Shown here: piece by piece, positions 22,434 through 29,689 of the stretch | Layout of the letters: each line of letters starts with the position of its first letter | Numbering within the stretch: the stretch's first letter is position 1 | Origin: Hydrogenophaga sp. | Lineage (GTDB): Bacteria; Pseudomonadota; Gammaproteobacteria; Burkholderiales; Burkholderiaceae_C | Assembly (NCBI GenBank): GCA_020048405.1 | Contig: JAIFMP010000081.1 | Span: 1 to 41,264, forward strand | DNA length: 41,264 bases | Direction of reading: 5' to 3' | The notes under the pieces: model-generated | Told to the model about the DNA's origin: nothing | Seen by the model: the letters and a program-made list of their open reading frames with translations, nothing else | Database searches by the model: none | Program-made: the position numbers and the translations under genes

Positions 22434-23773
22434 CACTTCGACCACTCGTTTGACAAGGATTCCGCCTGTTTAAGCACCAGCTCGACGGCATCGGCCTGCT
22501 GGTCAGGCGGATATTTCCATTTCTGCAAACAGCGCCGCACCAAAATCCTCAGCCGTGCCCGGACACTTTCGCGCACCTGCCAATCCACCGTGGTGCTGGC
22601 CCGAAGCTTTTCTGTGATATCAACGGCAATCTTCTTCAAGGTGTCATCACCCAACTCGCGTACGGCGCTCTCGTTGTTGGCCAATGCGTCGTAGAAGGCG
22701 ATTTCGTCGTGCCCCAAACCCAGCGCAGCTTCACGCTCCAAAACGGCCTGGAATTCCTTGGCCATCTGGATCAGCTCTTCGATCACCTGCGCTGTCTCGA
22801 TGGCGCGGTTGTGGTACTTACGCAGTGTCTCCAGCAAGCGGTCGCCGTATTTCTTCTCCTGGACCACGTTGTTGCGCGTATGCGCCCTGATCTCGTCGCG
22901 CAGCAGCTTCTCCAGCAGCTCCACAGCCAGATTCTTCGTCTTCATCTGGCGCACGTCTTCGAGGAACTCGTCCGACAGCAAACCGATGTTGGGCTTGTCC
23001 AGCCCAGCGAGCGCAAAGATGTCTGCGACACCGTCGGCCACGATGGCGTTGTCCAGAATTTGTTTGAGCGCGCTGTTCTTGTCTTCCGTGGTGCGCTTCT
23101 TGTCTACCGTGGTGAACTTGTTGATGGCGGCCTTGATCGCGGCGAAAAAAGCAATTTCTTTGCGTAGGGCGGCAGCTTCGTCCAGCGTGCCACAGAGCGA
23201 GAACGCCTTGCTTACCGCAGTCATCACATCCAGAAACCGCGTCTTTCCGTCCTTCAGGCCCAGAAGGTGGTTGGCTGCGGGCACCAGCAGCGGCACCGCA
23301 TTGGCCTCGAAGGCGCTGTAGTCAAAGCCATGCATCAGTCCGCGCACGATATCCATCTTTTCCAACAGGACCGCCAGAGCCTCGGTAGCGTTGCGCGTTG
23401 GGTCGCCCTTGCCTTTGGACTCGGTGTAGGTTTTCAGCGCAGCCTTCAGCTCGCTGGCAATGCCGATGTAGTCCACCACCAGCCCGCCGGGTTTGTTCTT
23501 GAACACGCGGTTCACCCGCGCAATCGCCTGCATCAGGTTGTGGCCCTTCATGGGCTTGTCCACGTACAGCCGAATCGGCCTCGCCAGGTCATTTACCTCG
23601 TCATTTACCCCACCAGGTTCGGGAGAAAGTTCCTGCCAGCCATCAAAGCCCAACAAAGCCAGCGCAGTCGGCACCCGCAGGCCGCCCGGGTTGCGAAAAC
23701 TGAAACCCGCCGGTTCCTTGACCACCAGCGCCGACAAGTGCCCGGTGAAGTCCGCGTGAACCAGCGTGCTCAT
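22433..23773 (-). CDS. hsdR: C-terminal part of type I restriction HsdR with an unrelated N-terminus
   Basis: A 446-residue protein; full HsdR is usually about 1000 residues. From residue ~69 it matches HsdR after its helicase motor: LYVDKPMKGHNLMQAIARVNRVF (the QxxxRxxR motif VI), then GGLVVDYIGIA and the long helical C-terminal domain that contacts HsdM. The PD-(D/E)XK nuclease and helicase motifs I-V are absent, so it cannot cut or translocate DNA alone. Residues 1-60 (MSTLVHADFTGHLSALVV; GFDGWQELSPEPGG) are not recognised as HsdR or any family I know. The start at 23773 overlaps the DUF4276 stop (ATGA). A 12-base-period direct repeat marks the junction. Confidence 0.85.
   Translation of the reverse strand: MSTLVHADFTGHLSALVVKEPAGFSFRNPGGLRVPTALALLGFDGWQELSPEPGGVNDEVNDLARPIRLYVDKPMKGHNLMQAIARVNRVFKNKPGGLVVDYIGIASELKAALKTYTESKGKGDPTRNATEALAVLLEKMDIVRGLMHGFDYSAFEANAVPLLVPAANHLLGLKDGKTRFLDVMTAVSKAFSLCGTLDEAAALRKEIAFFAAIKAAINKFTTVDKKRTTEDKNSALKQILDNAIVADGVADIFALAGLDKPNIGLLSDEFLEDVRQMKTKNLAVELLEKLLRDEIRAHTRNNVVQEKKYGDRLLETLRKYHNRAIETAQVIEELIQMAKEFQAVLEREAALGLGHDEIAFYDALANNESAVRELGDDTLKKIAVDITEKLRASTTVDWQVRESVRARLRILVRRCLQKWKYPPDQQADAVELVLKQAESLSNEWSK
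23588..23609. repeat. Short tandem direct repeat at the hsdR truncation junction
   Basis: GTCATTTACC occurs twice with a 12-base period (on the coding strand GGTAAATGAC twice, read as VND-E-VND). It lies between the unrecognised N-terminal segment and the conserved HsdR sequence. Confidence 0.7.
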
Positions 23774-24450
23774 GGCTGCTTCAACGCCCTGATCTGTACC
23801 AGCCAAGCGGCAAAGAACGCACATTCGGCCTCGATCTTGGCAAGCCCAATTTTCTTGGCAGCGATGGAGCCATGCATACGCTTTCGGTAGCTGGGGTTCT
23901 TCAGTTCACGCTCTAGGTGCGCTGCAGGCTTGGTTTCAGGTCGGTCGTTGATATGTTCCGGCGATTCCGCCGCCGCGCGTGCAGCGGCCAATGCCGCAGT
24001 TGCCCCGTGCCACCCGAGCTGTGTTTGGGTCAATGTCTGTACATCGCTGAACAAAAGCGCCTCAAACTCGTATGGCTGGATGTAAGGGATGAACCGGCCA
24101 GGCTGGCAACCAGCCTCGGCCACAACGTCAGCATGAAGCGCCTGCTTCAACACATCCAATCGCTTTGGCAACTCGGCTTGAGTCAGTGAAGCCTCAAAGC
24201 CGGGGAACCCGCCGTCGAGGCGATACAGGTCGAACAAGGTCGTGACCACCGGCGCGCTGTACTGCCGCAAGGTGTTACGCAAGTGGCGTTTGACGCGGTC
24301 GTACTTCAAGGCGCCGCCTTTGTGGCCGGGGGATGTCTCCACCATCTCGGGGATGAGGTTCAAGCCCAAGTCATAGAACGCTGGTGCCAACACATCTCGA
24401 ACGAAGGTTTCCTCAGTCTGCCCCTCACAGACGATACACACGCGCTTCAT
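23770..24450 (-). CDS. DUF4276-family protein (TOPRIM-like), partner of the adjacent ATPase
   Basis: A 226-residue protein. The N-terminus MKRVCIVCEGQTEETFVRDVL has the family's hallmark acidic residues (E9 in CEGQTE). The segment TTLFDLYRLDGGFPG (D74, D79) gives the second acidic pair, a layout like a TOPRIM metal site. Further family features are YIQPYEFEALLFSD and, near the C-terminus, the SYRKRMHGSIAAKKIG region. DUF4276 proteins often sit next to SMC-like ATPases in defence loci; relation to RloB/AbiLii-type proteins is known at family level, but nuclease activity here is inference. The ATG overlaps the ATPase stop (ATGA), and its own stop overlaps the hsdR fragment start (ATGA), so all three are translationally coupled. 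Confidence 0.85.
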   Translation of the reverse strand: MKRVCIVCEGQTEETFVRDVLAPAFYDLGLNLIPEMVETSPGHKGGALKYDRVKRHLRNTLRQYSAPVVTTLFDLYRLDGGFPGFEASLTQAELPKRLDVLKQALHADVVAEAGCQPGRFIPYIQPYEFEALLFSDVQTLTQTQLGWHGATAALAAARAAAESPEHINDRPETKPAAHLERELKNPSYRKRMHGSIAAKKIGLAKIEAECAFFAAWLVQIRALKQP

Positions 24451-25544
24451 CGGGTCGGCCTCCCGCCCAGCACATTGCGCTTCCACAGGTCGCCGAGGTT
24501 GTAGTCCTCAAGCCAGTCCTTTAGCTCCTCCGGATCCAGCCGCTTGAGCACCGTGGCACCGCTTTCACGTTCCACGACCACCACGTCCTGCGGTTCAAAA
24601 GCGTTGAGCAACTCAACTGACTGGGTGGAGACGATCACCTGTTTGGTTTCAGCCACCTGCTTGAGCATGTCCGCCAGCAGGTTGATGGCGTACGGGTGCA
24701 GACCCAGCTCAGGTTCGTCGATCAACACCGTGTCGGGCAGCAGGTGCATGGGTTGCATCAGCAACGTGGTCAGGCAAATAAAACGCAAGGTGCCGTCCGA
24801 CAGCACGTGTGCCTTGTACGGCGTGTCCGGATCGGTCTGCTCAAACCACTCCAGTTCAATGTTCTCTGGCAAAGGATCGCGGATGACAAAGCCACCGAAG
24901 AAAGGCGCCGCCAGCTTGATCGTGTCAACGATGCGCTGATAGGCGTCAGGGTAGGTCTTGTTGAGACTGGCCAGATACGCCGCCAGGTTGTCCGCTGCCG
25001 GTTTCAGTCGCAGGTTGTCGTTGCTGCCATGCGGGCGCTTTACGGCGGCTGAATCGCCTGTGTCGTGAAAATGGTACTGACGCCAGCTTTGCATGGCTGG
25101 TCGCACGTACTTGCTCACAGCCTGCTGGTCGTCTCGCAGCTTGGCTTCATCGTGTGCAGTGCCCAGAGAGATCGCTTTGGCCGTGAAGTGCCCGTCAATC
25201 CAGGTTTGCTCGCGGCTGAAGATCAGCCGGTTGTCTGCCGTCGGCGTCAGGCTGATTCGGTAGCCATTGCTGATGCCTTGATACCCAGGTTCAAAGTAGA
25301 TCTCGACATCCATCTGCTGGGTGCGCTTGCGGCTGCCGTGCAGCAGCGCATCCGGCCCGCCCTGCTTCTGCACAAAAGTCTGCAAGTTGCCATCAGCCAG
25401 CGCCGCCAACAGTTTGAAGATGCCGATGAAGTTGCTTTTGCCCGCGCCATTGGCACCAATCAGCACATTGAGCTTGCGCAGCTCGAAATTTTCAAGCTTG
25501 GCGACGGACTTGTAGCCTCTCAGGGTGACGGTTTTGAGTTTCAT
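24447..25544 (-). CDS. SMC/RecF-like AAA ATPase (AAA_21 type)
   Basis: A 365-residue ABC-class ATPase of the kind found in RloA, Septu and OLD-like defence systems. Walker A is GANGAGKS (residues 30-37). The signature motif is HVLSDGTLRF near residue 247, and Walker B is DTVLIDEPELGLHP near 271. The D-loop histidine follows, then VIVSTQSVELLNAF and a short C-terminal tail. The coiled-coil insert is short. It pairs with DUF4276 through an ATGA overlap. A 79-bp gap separates it from the upstream mnt-hsdS gene, the largest gap in the island, with GGAG about 10 bases before the ATG. An own promoter there is possible but none is clear. It is not a normal component of type I restriction systems. 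Confidence 0.9.
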   Translation of the reverse strand: MKLKTVTLRGYKSVAKLENFELRKLNVLIGANGAGKSNFIGIFKLLAALADGNLQTFVQKQGGPDALLHGSRKRTQQMDVEIYFEPGYQGISNGYRISLTPTADNRLIFSREQTWIDGHFTAKAISLGTAHDEAKLRDDQQAVSKYVRPAMQSWRQYHFHDTGDSAAVKRPHGSNDNLRLKPAADNLAAYLASLNKTYPDAYQRIVDTIKLAAPFFGGFVIRDPLPENIELEWFEQTDPDTPYKAHVLSDGTLRFICLTTLLMQPMHLLPDTVLIDEPELGLHPYAINLLADMLKQVAETKQVIVSTQSVELLNAFEPQDVVVVERESGATVLKRLDPEELKDWLEDYNLGDLWKRNVLGGRPTR

Positions 25545-25623
25545 CTGGCAGTTGCTCCGTGTGCTGATTCTCCCAGACCGCTACCCGATCCAGGTTGGCC
25601 AGGAATCCTCGGCGTTGACTCGC

Positions 25624-27282
25624 TCACACTGCGACATCCATCTCTGCGCTCTGAACCTTGAGTTCCCCTGACAGAAGCCTCGGCAGCAGTGCGTCGCGAA
25701 ACTTTGCAAGGGTTTCTGTCGAGTCAGCCAAGTGCGGCAGTCTTAACAAGATCGGTTTGAGCAACTCGTCATACGCATCCAGAACGGCCTTGGGCGGGAC
25801 GACCAGAGGCAAAGCCTTGACGCTGCCTGTTGGGCGTGCAATGGCGGGCACGCCAACCTGGCTGGTGTTGGACAGCAGCTGCCGTTTCCCAGTGTCCGAA
25901 CGAAGAAACTCGAAGAGGTACCGGGCGCTCATGCGAGCGCGATCGACCGAGAGCAGCATTTGGCTTTGCGAGACGACGTAACGCGGGAACTTGCTGCGTT
26001 GAGGTATCAGACCAACTTGTCCCAGGGTTCCGCGATGGGTGATGACTATGTCGCCCGGAAATGCGTTGGCGCTCTTGAGCTCATCGGCCTTGGTTTCGGT
26101 GAGGAATACATAGTTGCGCTCCATCAAGCCGTCGGTGAGGTTTCCGCCTCGGATAACGGGTACACCCTCCTCAACAAAGTTGTCCTTCTTGATGTCTGAA
26201 CCGAAAGGACCCATCGCTACACGGGCGGTGACATCCCCAATACGACTGGCGAGCCAACCAGAAGGGATCGCTCCCAGTTCTGAATCCTTCATATCATCCG
26301 GAAACAGCGCGGCGGTGGCGGCTAGGGTGGCGAACTGTTCGGATGGCAGGGTGTCGAGTTCGGCGTCGGGTTTGCCGCTGATGGCGGTCATCGCGGCGCG
26401 CAGCGGGTCGCGGCCTGCTGCCTTGGCGGCGATCTTGGCTTTGACGGGGTCGAAATTGACAAACCACGATGTGAAGATGGCTTGCGCCATGGCTTCGAGG
26501 GTTTGGTTGATGCGGCAGTTGACGGTGATCTTGTCGTCAAGCACGCTGAGCATTTGAGCAATTCGTCGCTGCGTGCCAAGGCCTGGCACTCGAACTCTTG
26601 CCAAGTGCAGATGGTTCCTGTTGACACCCGGTACAGCCCCCTTGTCCGAATAGGCATGGAAATCCAGGGTCTTCAGGAAGTAACTAATGAACCGCGGATC
26701 GTTGCCCTTGAAGTCACGAACATAGAGCGTCGTGTTCAATGGCCAATAGTCCTCTTCAACGTAAAAGACCTCGCCGATGGTTCCGTATCGACCTGTCACG
26801 ACGCCAGGGCCTTTGACCATGGCCTCGAAGTGAAAGTCACTCACTCCAGAAGACGAGACGATTGGCACGTGCCCTTGAGTTCGCTTGTCTTTAGGTAGGT
26901 CATAGCCGCGCTTTAACTCGAGCACCTCTCCGAGAGAGGCTTCTGTCCACTCGCTACTAGAAGCCACAACCCCGCCCCGCCCCACCTTTTGCACCACTAC
27001 CCTATCCCGCTCAATGATCTTCCTGAACGACTCACTGGTCGTCGCCCAATCCACCACATCCACTTTGTAGGGCAAGTCTGATTCATCAAACGCTTCCTCC
27101 AGCAGCCCTAAGGTGCGAAAGCTCAGCGGCGTTTCGCCGACGATGCACAAGTCAAGATCGGAATACTCCTTGGCAAGCCATTTGGCGCGGGAACCAAAGG
27201 CCCAGACTTCACGATTGGGGACAAGCTTCGCCAAAGTTTCCTGAACCATTTTCAGGTGGTCGGCGCGAATATCAAGCAACAT
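25624..27282 (-). CDS. hsdS: MNT nucleotidyltransferase fused to type I specificity subunit HsdS
   Basis: A 552-residue fusion. Residues 1-98 are a complete minimal nucleotidyltransferase: AFGSRAKWLAKEYSDLDLCIVG contains GS-X10-D-X-D (G30, S31, D42, D44), followed by LPYKVDVVDWATTSESFRKIIERD. In HEPN/MNT pairs this antitoxin AMPylates the toxin's tyrosine. From residue ~109 (SSEWTEASLGEVLELKRGYDLP) it is HsdS. Two target-recognition domains (about 110-285 and 350-520) are each followed by conserved helices (RRIAQMLSVLDDKI; LAKFRDALLPRLLSGEL); they read the DNA target for HsdM. The joint VVVQKVGRGGVVASS is encoded by a (GGGGC)n tract. The ATG at 27282 lies inside the HEPN gene (11-base overlap). 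An internal GTG start (VASSSEW) with AAGGTGGGG upstream could also make free HsdS. Confidence 0.9.
   Translation of the reverse strand: MLLDIRADHLKMVQETLAKLVPNREVWAFGSRAKWLAKEYSDLDLCIVGETPLSFRTLGLLEEAFDESDLPYKVDVVDWATTSESFRKIIERDRVVVQKVGRGGVVASSSEWTEASLGEVLELKRGYDLPKDKRTQGHVPIVSSSGVSDFHFEAMVKGPGVVTGRYGTIGEVFYVEEDYWPLNTTLYVRDFKGNDPRFISYFLKTLDFHAYSDKGAVPGVNRNHLHLARVRVPGLGTQRRIAQMLSVLDDKITVNCRINQTLEAMAQAIFTSWFVNFDPVKAKIAAKAAGRDPLRAAMTAISGKPDAELDTLPSEQFATLAATAALFPDDMKDSELGAIPSGWLASRIGDVTARVAMGPFGSDIKKDNFVEEGVPVIRGGNLTDGLMERNYVFLTETKADELKSANAFPGDIVITHRGTLGQVGLIPQRSKFPRYVVSQSQMLLSVDRARMSARYLFEFLRSDTGKRQLLSNTSQVGVPAIARPTGSVKALPLVVPPKAVLDAYDELLKPILLRLPHLADSTETLAKFRDALLPRLLSGELKVQSAEMDVAV
26970..26983 (-). 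repeat. (GGGGC)n simple repeat at the MNT-HsdS joint
   Basis: The coding strand reads GGGGCGGGGCGGGG, 2.8 units of five bases. Loss of one unit would change the frame and reach TAG within five codons (VGRGCGF-stop), just past a GTG that could start HsdS. Gain of one unit would also break the fusion. Confidence 0.75.
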
Positions 27283-27682
27283 GGGCAGGCAGCCTTTGCA
27301 GCAAATCGCGCGCATTGCTTACAAAGTCGCCAATTTGGGCAAATACCCCTTGAGCGATTTCGGAGTCGTAGCTGTGTGAGGTGCGATCACGTGCAGCCAA
27401 AAAACCAAACCAGCTTTCAGCATCGGCCAGCATGCCCAGTTTGGCAGCTTCGCGTATCCAACCCTTTTTGGCGCTGGCTTCGTCCATGTCGTATTTTTCT
27501 TTGAGCACACGAATGACCAGTTGCCGACTTAAATCCATGGCCACTTCAAAACGTTGAATCGCTCCATCACGCACACTCAACGTCAATCGAGATTGGTGCT
27601 CTGTGGCGTAGCGGTAATCGTCAAGCGCATCTTCAACGGCCTTGACCGCCAGATGCAAAGCTTCAAGGCTGATTTCAGACAT
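27272..27682 (-). CDS. HEPN-domain toxin (HI0074-like nucleotidyltransferase substrate-binding family)
   Basis: A 136-residue all-helical protein of the HI0074/KNTase-C-like HEPN family. The motif ARDRTSHSYD gives R98-X4-H103-X-Y105, exactly the R-X4-H-X-Y seen in HEPN ribonuclease toxins whose tyrosine is AMPylated by the partner MNT antitoxin. The N-terminus has SLEALHLAVKAVEDAL, and the middle has the FEVAMDLSRQLVIRVL helix that in relatives forms the dimer surface. Its start overlaps the 68-aa ORF by 8 bases and its end overlaps mnt-hsdS by 11, so the toxin and the antitoxin-HsdS fusion are made from one coupled message. RNase activity is inferred from the motif. Confidence 0.9.
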   Translation of the reverse strand: MSEISLEALHLAVKAVEDALDDYRYATEHQSRLTLSVRDGAIQRFEVAMDLSRQLVIRVLKEKYDMDEASAKKGWIREAAKLGMLADAESWFGFLAARDRTSHSYDSEIAQGVFAQIGDFVSNARDLLQRLPAHVA

Positions 27683-27881
27683 GATTTGCGCCTTCCAATT
27701 TCAGATAAACAACGTACTCACCTTGGTCGTCAAGTGCCAATAGATTGCCTTGTTGCAAGGCAATCAGATGCTGCGGTTTCAGCGTGATCAACTGACTCGC
27801 CCAGCGTTTACCAAAAGGTTTTTCAGATGCTTCGGTGTCGAAGATGTCATCGACGATGGCAATGTATTCGTCGCTATTCAT
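27675..27881 (-). CDS. Small acidic protein between hsdM and the HEPN gene, unknown function
   Basis: A 68-residue soluble protein. It starts MNSDEYIAIVDDIFD, has a central FGKRWASQLITLKPQHLIALQQGNLLALDD and ends in a beta-like YVVYLKLEG. I do not recognise a family. Its start overlaps the hsdM stop (ATGA at 27878-27881) and its stop overlaps the HEPN start, so it is under the same coupling as its neighbours, which argues for a real gene. It could be a regulator, an accessory antitoxin or an assembly factor of the toxin module; nothing in the sequence decides. Confidence 0.7.
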   Translation of the reverse strand: MNSDEYIAIVDDIFDTEASEKPFGKRWASQLITLKPQHLIALQQGNLLALDDQGEYVVYLKLEGANHV

Positions 27882-29608
27882 AATTTGTAGCCCAAACCAG
27901 CCAGGTTATTTTTGATTTCACCCTCCAGCTTGGCACTCTCTGCAAACTGCGCAACCAGTTGCTTTGTAAGCCGCGCCATCTTGTCGGCGAAGGCTTCGGC
28001 GTCTTCCTCCTGGTGTTCGGCTCCCACGTAGCGCCCCGGGGTCAACACGTATTCGTGCTTGCGGACGTCGTCCAGCTTTGCTGAGTAGCAAAAGCCTTTG
28101 ACATCCGCATACCCCTCGCCCTGCTGCCAGGCGTGGAAGGTGTTAGCGATTTTTTGAATGTCGTCTTCGGTGAAATCACGCAGCACACGGTCTTTCATGT
28201 GGCCCATCTGGCGGGCGTCGATGAAGAGGAACTGCTTACGGCGGTCGCGCTTTTTCTTGCTGAGGTTGAAGCCGTTGGCCTTGTCGCGGGTCAGGAACCA
28301 GATGCAGGCAGGTATTTGCGTGTTGGTGAAGAGCTGGCCGGGCAGCGCAACCATGCATTCCACGCAGTCGCGCTCCACCAGTTGCTTGCGAATCTCGCCT
28401 TCGTTGTTGGTGTTGCTGCTCATGGAGCCGTTGGCCAGCAACAAGGCCATGCTGCCGGTGGGTGCCAGGTGGTGGAGCATGTGCTGCAGCCAGGCGAAGT
28501 TAGCATTGCCCTGGGGAGGGGTACAGCCGGGCAACCAGCGCGGATCGTTCTCCAGCTTGGCGTTCCACCATTCCTTCATATTGAAGGGTGGGTTGGCCAT
28601 GACGTAGTCGGCCCGCAGGTCGGGGTGCAGGTCATTCAGCAGGGTGTCGGCGTGGCCACCGCCAAAGTTGAAGTCGATGCCGCGGATGGCCATGTTCATG
28701 GCCGCGAGCTTCCAGGTGGTGGGGTTGCTCTCTTGGCCGTAGACGCTGATCTGGCAGCTGGCTTTGTTGCCGGTGCCCGTTGCGTACTTCGCCGACTTAC
28801 CTGCGTGCTGTTCAATGAACTCTTCGCTCTGCACAAAGAAGCCGCCAGAGCCCATGCAGGGGTCGTACACGCGACCTTTGAAGGGCTGGAGCATGTTGAC
28901 AATGAGGCTGACGATGGCTTTGGGCGTGTAGTACTGGCCACCCTTCTTGCCTTCGGCCAAGGCGAACTGGCCGAGAAAGTATTCGTAAATGTGGCCCAAG
29001 ATGTCCTTGGCCTTGAGGCTGAGCGGCTGGCCCTTGTATTCGGAGGCGTGAAAGTTGGTGTCAGAGAACAAGGCCATGAGCTCGGCCAGCTTGTACGACT
29101 CGATTTCGGTGTTCGCGAAATTCTTGTTGAGCACGTTCTTGAGCTTTTTCTCGTTCTCGCGCTCAATGGCTTCCATGGCGTTGTCGATGAGCCAGCCGAC
29201 GGTGCGCATCTTTTCGGGCTCGTTTTTGCCGGCCTGGTTCCAGGGCAAACCAGTGCCGGGTGGCAACTGGGCACACGCGACCAGCATGGGCCAGCGCGCT
29301 TCGCTGGGCACCCAGAAGACGTTCTTCTCGGTGTAGTAGTCACGCACCTCCAGCTCGGCGGCAAGGTCGACCTTATAGGTGCCGGGGTACTCGGCCGGGT
29401 TCATGTAGTAATCGTGCGCCGGATCGGTGAACTGGGCCTTGAGTTCGTTCTGGCGCTCTTCAAACGCGTCAGACACGTACTTGATGAACAGCAGGCCGAG
29501 CACGATGTGCTTGTAGACGGCGGCGTCCAGGCTGGGCAGCAGCTTGTTGGCGGCGGTCCAGAGCTTCTTTTCGAGGTCGTCAAAAAACTGTTGTTCGGTG
29601 GTGTTCAT
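27878..29608 (-). CDS. hsdM: Type I restriction-modification N6-adenine methyltransferase HsdM
   Basis: A 576-residue, full-length HsdM. The N-terminal helical HsdM_N domain is EKKLWTAANKLLPSLDAAVYKHIVLGLLFIKY. The N6_Mtase domain has SAM motif I YDPCMGSGGFFVQ and catalytic motif IV NPPFNMKEWW. The segment QYYTPKAIVSLIVNML, just before motif I, is typical of the family. It methylates adenine in the bipartite site chosen by HsdS and so protects the genome. All key residues are present, so modification should work even though restriction cannot. It is the first gene of the island; the 81 bp to yejB have no obvious promoter. Confidence 0.97.
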   Translation of the reverse strand: MNTTEQQFFDDLEKKLWTAANKLLPSLDAAVYKHIVLGLLFIKYVSDAFEERQNELKAQFTDPAHDYYMNPAEYPGTYKVDLAAELEVRDYYTEKNVFWVPSEARWPMLVACAQLPPGTGLPWNQAGKNEPEKMRTVGWLIDNAMEAIERENEKKLKNVLNKNFANTEIESYKLAELMALFSDTNFHASEYKGQPLSLKAKDILGHIYEYFLGQFALAEGKKGGQYYTPKAIVSLIVNMLQPFKGRVYDPCMGSGGFFVQSEEFIEQHAGKSAKYATGTGNKASCQISVYGQESNPTTWKLAAMNMAIRGIDFNFGGGHADTLLNDLHPDLRADYVMANPPFNMKEWWNAKLENDPRWLPGCTPPQGNANFAWLQHMLHHLAPTGSMALLLANGSMSSNTNNEGEIRKQLVERDCVECMVALPGQLFTNTQIPACIWFLTRDKANGFNLSKKKRDRRKQFLFIDARQMGHMKDRVLRDFTEDDIQKIANTFHAWQQGEGYADVKGFCYSAKLDDVRKHEYVLTPGRYVGAEHQEEDAEAFADKMARLTKQLVAQFAESAKLEGEIKNNLAGLGYKL

Positions 29609-29689
29609 GTTTGCTTGTCGGTTTTGGGCCTGCGCCAGGGCTTACCCTTGCTGAGCAAGCCTATTCGATTTGGCGACGGTTTTTTGAGG

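Larger units (their letters stand above)
22436..29608 (-). mobile_element. Type I restriction-modification / HEPN-MNT defence island inserted in the yej operon
   Basis: The genes yejA-yejB and yejE-yejF form one operon in other proteobacteria, but here seven defence-type genes lie between yejB and yejE, all on the same strand. The left edge abuts yejE with no spare base (TGATG). The right edge is the 81-bp gap between hsdM and yejB. No integrase or transposase is seen at either edge, so the insertion mechanism is unknown. Confidence 0.8.

Noticed and set aside
29632-29680. Possible eighth, degenerate copy of the dispersed repeat between yejB and hsdM
   Set aside because: Minus strand AATAGGCTTGCTCAGCAAGG...GCGCAGGCC resembles the consensus, but the AAGCGC block is shifted by about three bases and TAGC is TAGG; too weak to count.
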